This document shows, piece by piece, positions 9,601 to 20,900 of a stretch of 64,000 bases of DNA. Positions within the stretch are counted from its first letter, which is position 1. Every line of letters starts with the position of its first letter. The stretch spans positions 124,001-188,000 of the forward strand of contig QLIY01000178.1 in assembly GCA_003260075.1 (NCBI GenBank), read 5' to 3'. Under the pieces are notes generated by a model. It did no database searches and was not told where the DNA came from. It was given only the letters and a program-made list of their open reading frames with translations. The position numbers and the translations under genes were made by a program. Source of the DNA: Phallusia mammillata. Taxonomy: Eukaryota; Chordata; Ascidiacea; Phlebobranchia; Ascidiidae.

Positions 9601-12600
9601 GATGAGCATCCCACTTTGTTTGTCCGGATAACTCTAGTATGTACACCGCTAGCCCCCTAAAAGGGGTGAGTTTGTAAACAGTGTCAGAATTGGAATTTGG
9701 ATAGCCTGTAGAGTATGCCATTTATAGGTGTCGATTGTTGTGTTCAACCCTGTATTTACCCCACAAGCCCCTTAAAGTGTAAAACGTATTTGTATGTTAC
9801 TGCGCACCACAAACGAAAGAAAGTGTAAAAGATTTGTATGTTACTGGGCATCACAAACAAAAAAATTCTGTGGCACAATAGTGTTACAAGGGCAAACAGT
9901 TGTATGTTACTCGTTTGTGACTTTGTGGATTGCTTGGTAAACATTATTTTTGTGCCATGGCAGTTAGGGGTTTCTTAACAGCCCTTTGACGTCAGAAACA
10001 TTAACGGTTGTTGCTTAAAACACCTCTAGTGGTCGAAATTTTAAATGTTGGCAGATTGGACTGAAATTTTGCAGTACTATTGATTGAGTCATTGTGGTTT
10101 CCTACTTTTAAGTTTGTGTGTGTTGAAAGTCCATTAGTTACCCTACTAGCCCCCTAAAATGAGTTTTTTTATTTAAATAGTTTGTACTCCATATAGCATA
10201 TTTAAATATGCACAGTACCAATCACTGTGTATGACAATACCAAACTTATTCATAGTTATCTATTGAAATGCATTATCTACAACTTTGCATGTGTGGGGAC
10301 CCATGAGTTTTTGCTCGCAGAAACAACCAAGGCTAAACAGACAGTGGATGATATGGGACCCAGTATAAAATAAGTGTAGGAAATATATTAATCTCTTAAA
10401 ATAGGTTATAGTGTATGTGCAAGGGCAATATGTGCTAAGTCAACCTTCTAGTTTTTTTAGGCCCCTGACTGAAATACAATAATAAGCTTAATAAGTATAT
10501 ATAACTTATTTTGACATTAATGTTATCTAACAATGCAAGAACTTAGCCTGGCCAAAGTTGGCCAGCATTTGAAATTACAATGGTTATGGAAAAACCTTAC
10601 AAACTGCTTAAAAATAGTTCTGAGATAGGAAATCGTTCAGTTTAAAAATTTTCAAACCATTTTATACATATACTGAAAATTTCTTCTCGCAGCCAAAGAA
10701 TAACTAGAAAAGTGGCTTTCTGATATACTTCAATTTTATATATTCTATACGATATTTACCAATTTACTATACACATTATTAGATCTACATATACAATTGT
10801 TTTTGCAAGCAAAAACGAATGGGTCCCCAGACGCGTGTTTGTGCGGATTTACAGTAAACCTATGTTGCGGTTATTTTTAGATTCTTAAGGACAAATTTTT
10901 CACAAAGCATTAACTTGACTTTAAATGTTTTTGTCCGTATTCTTTTTGCGTCATTATTGTCATATAATTCAAAAAAATCAATGAAAAAAGAACGGGGAAA
11001 ATACTTTCAATTTAATCTCTTGCTTTGACCTTGATATTGTCGTTCAGTTTTTAAACACAAGTTTTACTAGAAAGCCCTAACTGTTACATTACACACTATA
11101 TAAAAAAANNNNNNNNNNNNNNNNNNNNNNNNNNNNNNNNNNNNNNNNNNNNNNNNNNNNNNNNNNNNNNNNNNNNNNNNNNNNNNNNNNNNNNNNNNNN
11201 NNNNNNNNNNNNNNNNNNNNNNNNNNNNNNNNNNNNNNNNNNNNNNNNNNNNNNNNNNNNNNNNNNNNNNNNNNNNNNNNNNNNNNNNNNNNNNNNNNNN
11301 NNNNNNNNNNNNNNNNNNNNNNNNNNNNNNNNNNNNNNNNNNNNNNNNNNNNNNNNNNNNNNNNNNNNNNNNNNNNNNNNNNNNNNNNNNNNNNNNNNNN
11401 NNNNNNNNNNNNNNNNNNNNNNNNNNNNNNNNNNNNNNNNNNNNNNNNNNNNNNNNNNNNNNNNNNNNNNNNNNNNNNNNNNNNNNNNNNNNNNNNNNNN
11501 NNNNNNNNNNNNNNNNNNNNNNNNNNNNNNNNNNNNNNNNNNNNNNNNNNNNNNNNNNNNNNNNNNNNNNNNNNNNNNNNNNNNNNNNNNNNNNNNNNNN
11601 NNNNNNNNNNNNNNNNNNNNNNNNNNNNNNNNNNNNNNNNNNNNNNNNNNNNNNNNNNNNNNNNNNNNNNNNNNNNNNNNNNNNNNNNNNNNNNNNNNNN
11701 NNNNNNNNNNNNNNNNNNNNNNNNNNNNNNNNNNNNNNNNNNNNNNNNNNNNNNNNNNNNNNNNNNNNNNNNNNNNNNNNNNNNNNNNNNNNNNNNNNNN
11801 NNNNNNNNNNNNNNNNNNNNNNNNNNNNNNNNNNNNNNNNNNNNNNNNNNNNNNNNNNNNNNNNNNNNNNNNNNNNNNNNNNNNNNNNNNNNNNNNNNNN
11901 NNNNNNNNNNNNNNNNNNNNNNNNNNNNNNNNNNNNNNNNNNNNNNNNNNNNNNNNNNNNNNNNNNNCTGGGTCAATAGGGGTCAAACTTCAGGAGGATC
12001 AAATTTGGATTATTAACTAACATCTCTGTAAATTTGAATAAATTTGAAGCACTCTTTCATGACCAAACACGTCTCACAAACCAGCGTTAAACAGAAAAAA
12101 GAAAAAAAAATTCGGACAAAAACAATATGTGTCCCCTTCAGGGAAGGGGACCCATAATTATGTATAAAAAGACAAGGGGGAACTTCAACATACCAGAGGG
12201 ACATCTGCCATTGAATAGATGACAACTCCTTGATATTTTGATGTGTTGTCAGTAATTCTGCCCAGGCCAGATTTAAGGATGTGGTTTCCATAAAGAAACG
12301 ATTGTTCAGAGCTTGGTTTCACCCAGATCTTAAACTATATGTAAAGTTGAATTTATTACATTTAAGTCACTTTTGGTATGTAATCGAGTTGACCAACATT
12401 TCGTTTTATGAATAATATATTACTGTTTCAAATTCATTTAACCCAAAAAATGTGATAATATAAAAATTGATTGTTCAGTTTCATATATGTGAAGGATATA
12501 CGCTGGATTATGGTTAATTCTAATTCACAAAAATAGATTACTGACTTTGGCATAGGGTGCGAGGTAGTCAAGTGCTGTTATGTGCAGTCGAAACTTTTTT

Positions 12601-13557
12601 GTTTTGGTAAACTTTCCGAAACAAACACCAAAACTAATCAGATTTTCCCTGCACACATTGGCAGCTTTCTTCATGATATCTTCAGAAACATAGTAAACTC
12701 TTTCCTTGTGTAATCGGAAGCAATACATTCCATCTGGTCGATCAATTAGACTTTTTATGTTTTCACCAATGCTAAAAAAGTAATGCAGATAATGTTAGAT
12801 TTAACATGAGTTGAGTTGAGTTTATTTCGCTTGGTGAAAGGAAATATAGCAACACAATAGCACTAAAAACAATCAACAAACCAGAACATAGATCTTTGAA
12901 GGGGAACCACAACATAAAAGCTTCATTGGTATTTCTGACAAAACCAAGAGCTCAATCAATCCCTGTTAGCCAGTCTGCAGAGTGTGGCAGCTGCATGAGC
13001 GATTATTTTTTGAAAACAAATTTTTGCACGCCAATTTTGTGGGGTTGCATGCAGAAATTTCGCACGAAAGGTACTTAATTGTACTGCCTTGACCTATTTT
13101 ACATGTTTTGCGCTTGCTGAAATGGGCCTTGCACACAAACTTACTGGTTGTGCATGCACACATGCGGGACATGTTGGTCCTGCACACATGAGATCTCATC
13201 GGGAACTGCCATGTTCTGCAGACTGGCCTGTTAGAAAGCATCCAAAACAATATCGGCCAGAAAATACTCAAGGGTTTATCTCTACTGTACACACACAGAG
13301 TATTTTTTCCTTTATTTTTATTCTTTGGATTTTGTAGTGTAACAAAAGGATTTTGTCCAAGACCTTGTGTTATGACTTATGATGAGTTAAGACCAGACTT
13401 TTTTTATCGAATTTTTGTGTTAATTTATGTCGAGTTTAACCTTGAAAGCACCCTCTTCAGATAAGATACAATTCCTAAATCATCTCTTGATCAGTACTTA
13501 CTATTTTGATAGCTTTTCAAACATTATCTTCGTTTCTTCTTCTGTTAATGGCCGCAT
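6628..13557 (-). CDS. NIP7: 60S ribosome subunit biogenesis protein NIP7
   Basis: Four minus-strand exons: 13557-13502 (ATG), 12771-12546, 12334-12194 and 6747-6628 (TGA). They total 543 bases, encoding 180 residues, the same length as the vertebrate protein. Landmarks are the N-terminus [76 protein letters not shown], and in the last exon GFGVAAKST and [14 protein letters not shown]. The N-terminal NIP7 fold is followed by a C-terminal PUA RNA-binding domain (roughly residues 95-170). NIP7 acts in the nucleolus in pre-rRNA processing and 60S assembly. Exon 1 codes for only 18 residues, and the last exon lies 5.4 kb away because intron 3 contains a ~5.1 kb inverted-repeat element. All junctions are GT-AG and the phases agree. 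The gene shares a 1.36 kb upstream region with divergent IVNS1ABP. Confidence 0.95.
7101..9670. repeat. 134-bp tandem array (minisatellite), 19 units
   Basis: Unit starts fall every 134 bases from 7111 to 9523. Units 2-18 appear essentially identical; the first and last are diverged. Each unit contains GTTTGTCCGACTCGTTTTTC, ACACAGATGGTAGATGTGC, CCGCTAGCCCCCTAAAATGG and CCCCCCGAA. Because 134 is not a multiple of three, the repeated 66-residue open frames do not fuse and are not genes. Degenerate fragments with the CTAGCCCCCTAAAA core recur near 9650, 9750 and 10150. Confidence 0.97.
10287..10836. mobile_element. Nested inverted-repeat element, ~550 bp
   Basis: The left arm (10287-10325) contains GGGGACCCATGAGTTTTTGC; the right arm (10801-10836) contains GCAAGCAAAAACGAATGGGT in inverted orientation. 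Roughly 26 of 35 bases match between arms. The GGGTCCCC core resembles the ends of the surrounding 5.1-kb element. A related one-sided copy is near 52117-52190. No coding capacity seen. Confidence 0.5.
11109..11967. other. Assembly gap (859 N)
   Basis: A run of Ns inside the large element in NIP7 intron 3. True length and content are unknown. No NIP7 exon is missing, since all four are found outside it. Confidence 1.
12969..13227. mobile_element. 259-bp MITE in NIP7 intron 1
   Basis: Terminal inverted repeats GCCAGTCTGCAGAGTGTGGC and (inverted) GCCAGTCTGCAGAACATGGC are flanked by CTGTTA on both sides (12963-12968 and 13228-13233), a 6-bp target-site duplication. A diverged relative lies at 40435-40606. 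No open frame of note. Confidence 0.75.
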
Positions 13558-14919
13558 TTTGTTTTTTTCTTTTTGTAACAACTATAATACCAATTTATGC
13601 AAAAAACAAACAGAAAATTAGGCCAAACACATCGTTAAAACAAGAAAAGTTAAATACCAGCAACATCGACTACAGTAAACTTCATGAAAGCATCATGGCT
13701 CAATAACGAATGCTTAAGTGATGTATACAAATTACAAATCATGCAATGCAGAACACGTGCGCTCCATAGAAATAACACCCAACCACGACAAAAAATCCTA
13801 TGCTGCTCCTACGAATTTTTTTAGCGGCCACAAAGTATAAACAACGTTGCAGACAAATGTGGCTGTACTGTTGAATATTAGAGTTTGAATTTACGGAAAA
13901 TTTTCGTGAATCTTCAAACTTAACCAAATTTCGGAGTTTCGTATTTTTTGTTTAAACCAAAGGTAACAAAAACATTTACAGGAAAATATTTAGTTCAATT
14001 GGTTGTTGGTTTGTGTTTCAATTATAAACCTATGGCTATCGATCGCCATAATTTTGGGTCCGGGTAATTAATGCTGAAACATTTGACAAAAAATACAACT
14101 GCAAATAAAAGCATCAGAGCTCAATTTTGAGGAAAACATTGATGTGTGAAAGCTAATCACAAGAGAATGTTTCGTGCAGCATTTAGGAAATTCCTGGGAA
14201 TTGAGGTTTGACAAACACTGTAAGCCTGCAAAACCCTTTCAGAGCAAAGAGGACAGGTGTATAAAAATCACAGAAGTCAGCAATTGAGACAAAGTAAAAT
14301 TACAAACAGAAGAATTTTTCGCAACCAGAAAACATGTTTGCGGCAACACATCACGTAGCACTCGAAGCAGAATTTTCGAGACCCAGGAAGAACGTTCACC
14401 TTTTTTTCTTTTTGTCGTCGTTTACAGTCTCAATTGGTCAAACAGTTCTTCGTCGAATTGTTGTGACGCGTGCGCGCGTGGCCGCGTGCTGACTGGCATG
14501 TGTCCGAGAATGACAACCGTTCGCAGTGCTTCGCACGGTCAGTCGGTCAGCTCAGTCCTCAGTGTGTTGTTTTGTGACGGGTGGTAGGCTGCTGTTTGTA
14601 GAAAGTGCATAAAACAACGAAAATCAATGAGAATGAACCAGTAGTGGCGGGTATTTTATAGGAAGCATGTGCTGGTATTCCTGGTAAGGTGTTGACATTT
14701 TTCACTGATAGATAATTTATTTTTCCAGTACTATTGTATATGCCTAAATAATGAACATGACTTTGTTCTGTGACGATCACTTCGGATTGATGCACCAAAA
14801 ACTAAATGAGACATTTGGGCTTATTTCTTTTGGTAAACGCAAACTTTAGTGCAGCACTGCAGCACAAGCTTCAAGTATATTTTTCAATCACCTGTTTCCA
14901 AATAAATTACCTAAACACC
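13558..14919. promoter_or_regulatory. Shared upstream region of divergent NIP7 (-) and IVNS1ABP (+)
   Basis: 1.36 kb between the two start codons. A GC-rich patch near 14460-14560 stands out from the AT-rich surroundings and includes GACGCGTGCGCGCG, similar to an NRF1-type site. It is a plausible core promoter, but no TATA box or start site can be assigned. In-frame ATGs upstream of 14920 (from 14806) may belong to the IVNS1ABP 5' UTR. Confidence 0.4.
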
Positions 14920-17900
14920 ATGGATACAACAAACGGGACAACAAACCATTCAGACTCGAAACCGACTTTAGAGAAGCCAAATATAAACGGTTGCATTTTG
15001 AAATCTACAATATTGAATGATACAACAAACCATTTTGAAGCCCATGCTGTTTCGAATTTTGCTAATGGAAAAATAGATGCAAAATCTTCCCTAAAAATGA
15101 ATGGGGAGAATCATGACCATGGGTGTGATTTGCCGACTTGTGAAAAGGCTGATATCACTTTGACCGATGATGTTGTCATGAAAAATGGACATGGATGCAT
15201 TGATGGGTTACCATTTGACAGCCTTAGTTTAGTTTCTTCAGAAGATTGTGAACTGTCATCCAAAGGAAATTTGCACCGCAAACTTAATTCTTCTTCTGAC
15301 GACGGTTCAGATGAAAGTGATTTTGAGGATGGTAAGAGGCAATTTTGTCATAAATGAAATATTGTGTATTATAATTATGTCATTGTTAAAAGTTTCAAGC
15401 ATTAGGTTACATAAGTAATAATAAAATGCCTAAAAAAATGAGATACTATGTGCATCATAGGTTTAATTGGTTTGGGGTAATTGATTTTTTCACAAGAGTT
15501 TTACTGCAACAGATGCAAGTTTATCAACAGCCAGAAAGGTTTACAACAAAAAATGTCGCATGTTGAGTATTTTGGAATGGAGTGATGAAACACACAATGA
15601 GGAAACAATTCATCATTTAAATGTTTTTCGCAAGAATAGACAGTTCTGTGATTTGGTCATTCAGGTTTGTTAAATTATGTATACTTACTGCTGCATTTTC
15701 CATTTAAATATTCATTGTAAAACTGTATGGTGTAAAAAAAAAATTGTTGCTATTCATAACTGTTTGTTTGATGGTTTGTTTGGTACTGGATAAGATTCTT
15801 CTCGGTCTGTGACAATTGCTCATTGTGTTGGTGAAAATGTGTCAATAGACTTAAAACAACAAATGTGTTTCCGTTTTAAGAAACTTGTGTCAACTTTTTT
15901 GTACTTTAATCGCTTTGTATCATAGGGTCTGTTATTCTTCCAAGTTCAGACATTTGACAGAACTTCCATTTGTTTTCACTATAAATAGCATCAAATTTTT
16001 CCTTTGATCTGTTTCACTTATTTAATTTTTGTACATACAATGAATACAATTGAACTTTTAGGTTGGCGGAAAAGAATTCTATTGTCACAGAGTTGTACTT
16101 GGTTCTATGTCGAGGGCTATTTACAATGAACTTTGTAGTGGTGAACAGGAATCAGGACCTGTTGCTAGGATTCCATTAAATACTGCCCAGCACAGTTGGA
16201 TACCTGATGCGGTTGAAATTCTGATTGAATACATGTACACATCCAAGTAAATGTCTGCAGTTGATTTGATCATTTTAATACCATAAATAACTTTAACAGT
16301 AACATTTTACTAATTTGAAGACTGGTTGTCCCATCAAATTTGGTAATGGCTGTTTACAAAGCCTGTTGTCAACTTGGAATAGACAGACTCACCCCAATTT
16401 GCCGAAGGCATATTGTTTCAGAACTATGTGTTGATGAAAGTGTTGCTACAAGAAGGTATTTTTACTTTTCTCATTTCAATGGCATATTAACTTCATTCCA
16501 GTAAAATTAAACATTTTTATTAGGCTTGCTTCAAGCGTGGCAGACATTGAATTGAGAGGCTTTGTGGATTCTTTTATAGAAGAAAATTTTGAGTCAGTTG
16601 TTACTTGCAATGACTTTTTGAGTCTACCAAGAATAAAGGTCAGTTCCACCAAGGCCAAATAACATGATATATATGTGTCATATTTGAAAATCCCCTAATC
16701 AGCACTTTAATACATTTAGCACACTTTCAAATGGATTGCATAATTTATTTGCCCATGTTGTAATATTAGCAAACAGATACTTGGCACAGGTTAAACTATT
16801 CATTCTGCACTGTTTGCTTTTCAGTTTGGGAAGCTACCTATTACATCACATTAAACTATATTACTGATCGCAAACATGTATATTACCTAGCGTTTACATG
16901 CACAGTTCTAAATTTAATTGCACACTAAAAAAATCTATTTTATGTTTTGTCTTTAGATGGAAATCACTGTGTCGGCCAGCAGTAATCTTGTTGGGTGTTT
17001 AGCACTTGGTTTTAGAGATGGAGTGTTGTGTTCTTCTGCTTTATCTTGGATTTATGAACTTATCCAGCAAAAAGGTGGCCAATATCTTGAAGAACTCACT
17101 GAACAGGTCTGTTGAAATCTTATTTTTTAATTTGGCACTTGTTGCAATTTTAACAAATTGTCACATAATGGCATTCTAATAAATCACATATGCATGTCTT
17201 AGTTTAATATAGTGTACTTTGCAACATACTGTGGTTAATTACTTTCCCAGCAGTGCTAAGCTATGGGGATTTGTGGCTAAGTGCTTTGATATGTTTTCCA
17301 ATTTCCAACAGCTTGCATGTTGAGCTCATTGCATGAATTAATACACACTGGAACCTCAAATTTAAAATGCACTGTAAATTTTCCAAGCCAGATTGGTTGG
17401 TCTTCCTGTTGTTTTGGCAAAACATTGGGTAGATAATTTTGGCTAATTTATTGATACCCGTGGTGCGTCAAACCCAGAGGAACACCAACCTAGCGTGATT
17501 GATTTTCCTTTTACCTTTCGAGAGGTGACCTTCCCTGCTTTGTGCAACTCAATACCAACCCAGCCCATGTCACAACACACAATCCAGTTGCGATGTAGTA
17601 GTCTCGTATATCACAAGAGAATGCGCGCAGCGTTAATTGTCAAAATACCACGAATCGTAACCTGATTCACTGTGCAATTTTTTGTCAACTTTTGACGCAG
17701 GTGCAGAAAGTAACTTCGGACGAACTGCAAAACTCTGTGAGTGTGTGCACGGGAATGGCAAGTCGCAAATTTTCGCTGGACTCAGACCGGGGGTGTCAAA
17801 GTGACGTCAGCGGTAAGGCCCATTGTCCGAGTTACGTTGGTTTAACTTCCTTTACTGTTTGTGCCGAGACAAGGCTCGCATTGTTGCCTTGACAGTGATT

Positions 17901-20900
17901 TGTACCTGAATATTGGGCATGTTACACAGCCCTAAAAAGCATGTTACACAACCCGTTACAAAACAGCGTTGTGGATACCCAAGCACTGACTGAACTTTAG
18001 TTAGCTTAACTATATATAATCCAACTTTGAGTTGACGCAGTTTAATTAGGAACAGAAGTATAATCCACCATTTAAACACAAATTATTTACACGTTAAAAT
18101 TGTGGTATGTTATGTAGAAAGGTGTACCGATTTATCGCCCAAATTTCATTTTTTACATGATGCCCTTTTTCGGTTTCAATCCTTATCTGCTGTTTCATTG
18201 AAAACCAAGCAGGCAAGATAATAATGAGCCTGTGTTCACAATTCACACACCACACTTGATTGTATTTAGCATATTTTCTTCGGCCCTCCCACAGCGGCTC
18301 AATGCTTCGAGGAAGCGCTTTATGTCGTTAACAGTCTTATAAACGTCATACGCAGGACGGCACGTGATGCCACATAGCACTCGGCTTTCTCGTTCGTCTT
18401 CAATGGACTCTCTGAAATCCTCAGACTCAGAGGAAGGCACAGCACACCTTGAAAGCAAACTTGACGGAGAATGGAAAGTGATAGCTTGCAATCAGACTCC
18501 AGGTTCACATTGCTTTATTTAATGTTCTACTTACTTAATGTTTGAGTATAGTCTCGTAATATTGCTCTGTAAATGCGAAATTCGTATAGGTTAAGCCATT
18601 GGTTCAGTTGCGCGCTGGCGTATACTGGTGTCAAATCTCAATAAGTTGTTTGTTGCTGTTGTCACATTCAATGAACTGTTTCTCGCTAAGTCTACCGCGG
18701 CTTTAAGCTTGGGAGCCCACACAGCTATGCAATTATGTTTTTGCAATAACAGGATGTAAAATGAACAATATAATGTATAATGCACCGTGCAACTATAAAC
18801 AGTTTTTCTAAAGCAACAGCAGAACAACACTCCCATAAAACGCGTATAAAAATTCATTTCAAGTACAAAGCATTATATAGCGTCTAATGAATTGCACATA
18901 AACAAAAAGAAAACTTGTAAAAATGGTAGCAAAGTTTACAATTCCATGTAACACTATACACGGATCTGTTCATAAGTTTAATGACGAATTTAACGGCCTA
19001 AGTACGCGTAAAAAGGAACATGCTTTATTGTTCAAACGTTACGGCTAATGCTCACGCCATCATCAGTAATATAAGGGGCCACACCAGTTCATAACCACTA
19101 GATTTCATAACCACTAGATTTCATAACCATCTTTTACCGAGCAAACTAATATGAAGGTGGCCAACTAAATTGTTACAAGACCAATGCATTTTTATTCACA
19201 TCTGAAGCAATAGGACGTTTTTGGGGGGGGGGGAGGGGCCACACCAGTTCATAACCACTAGATTTCATAACCATCTTTTACCGAGAAAACTAATATGAAG
19301 GTGGCCAACTAAATTGTCACAAGACCAATGCATTTTTATTCACATCTGAAGCAATAGGACGTTTTTTAATCTTTTCACCATCAAACTGCGGCGAATCATG
19401 TTAGTCTGGTCGATAAAATAGCCGTTGCCTGTAGTGCGACGGGCAAAATAAAATATTAATATGTGCAGGGTCTTCCCACACTATTTACCCCATGCCGTAT
19501 AACAATGCAATCTCAGCTTAGCGGACAATTTAAATCTTAAAACCGGAGCCCAAATGGAGTTAATGCGTTTGCAATTCTGACAGTGACATTGGGAAGGCAT
19601 TTCCGCAGCTCAACGGGTCGATAAGAAAATGTCAGTTGCTCTTGAAGCTACTCTATAGTCACGTAGCGTACTTGATAATCTAGTATTTGCGTGACAGCAA
19701 AAAAGGGGCTCCCAACCAATCGATTCCAAGCCCAAAGGATCCGCCCCTTTCTTTAAAACAAGCTTTAAACTCGATGTTTTGCATGATACAATAACTACTC
19801 ATGCAGATTTGTCACCATAGGGTAAAATTTTATGCAAATACGAATAGAAGTGTCTGTTTAGACCACTGGTTCTTGGGGGGGGGGCAAAGCAAGCTTTAAA
19901 CTCGATGTTTTGCATGATACAATAACTGCTCATGCAAATTTGTCACCACAGGGCAACATTTTATGCAAATACGAATAGAAGTGTCTGTTTAGACCACTGG
20001 TTCTTAAATTTTTTTTTCATATTCCTCCTTCACAAAGCAAAATATCGCAAATTCCTTTTTAACAAAAATTGCAACAAAGGCACTAGTCACTGCAGTTACA
20101 GCTGCATTTACTTGTATTGTAGACAAATCTAGTCCTACATTTTTTATGTTTTAAATAAAATTGTTTAAACATTAAAAACGAGTTTTTTTCCACCGCTGTT
20201 TCATCCTCAATTTCCCCCTGCCACAAATTTCTTTCCGGAAATTAAAAATTCCCCCCTTAAAGAGCAAAGTGGCCTCCGTTTGAGAACCACTGGTTTAGAC
20301 TGTACACGAAAAAAAACCAACCACCATTTTTAAACGATCTTAAAATTCTAGCCGCCCCCTTGTGTATATAGGGTCAGGCTTAAAACTATAGTGAACCGCG
20401 GTTGTTATGTATTTGCATTGTTTGTGTGTTTCCAATTGTTAGGTCTTTAGTTGTTTATTTCCCTATTCAGATCACATGGCCGCACTTTGCTGCGTTGGCG
20501 ATGTCCTGTGCACTCTCACCATTCACCTCCCGCCAATGGGTGACCTCCAAAAGTGTGTGAAAGTATTTCTCAGTAAAAGATGTTGCCTGTATGCAAAATG
20601 TGACCACCGACCCTTAAGGATTTTCAAAAAGGAAAATTTAACATTTCACATAAGTTTTGGTTTGCACAGCAACAGTTTTTGTTCAATTCAACTAAATTTA
20701 GACACTTTCATTAAGCTAAAAACAAAGTTATTCCAACATTATCCTTCACTATTCTATATGAATTGATGGTATTATTTCATGAATGGCCAATTTACATTAT
20801 TTAACCATATCAAGCGCTTTCTGCAAATATAAAGCGTCCGTATTATCATTTCAGCGGCCATTCAAACGACTCTGGCAGTCACCATAGCAACTTCAGTTCA

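Larger units (their letters stand above)
7015..12158. mobile_element. Large inverted-repeat-bounded element inside NIP7 intron 3
   Basis: The left end (about 7015-7059) and right end (about 12115-12158) are inverted copies sharing ATTATGGGTCCCCTTCCCTG, followed by ACACATATTG and a T-rich stretch. The inner part of each end is also a small hairpin (GTCCCCTT...AAGGGGAC). The element fills almost all of a 5446-bp intron, leaving about 267 and 35 bp of host intron. Inside are the 134-bp tandem array, degenerate relatives of its unit to about 10160, a nested 550-bp inverted-repeat element, and an 859-base N gap. No transposase or reverse transcriptase is recognisable in the sequenced part. It may be a non-autonomous DNA element or a composite; target-site duplication is unclear. 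Confidence 0.6.

Noticed and set aside
7111-9660. CRISPR-like array
   Set aside because: There are no unique spacers; the whole 134-bp unit is repeated, and the genome is animal.
11089-11986. Long open frames on the minus strand
   Set aside because: They consist of Ns from the assembly gap.
7015-12158. Transposase or reverse transcriptase in the large intronic element
   Set aside because: I found no coding frame with family motifs in the sequenced part; 859 bases are unknown.
12966-13292. 108-codon minus-strand frame in NIP7 intron 1
   Set aside because: It overlaps a MITE with clear ends and target-site duplication; not similar to a protein I know.
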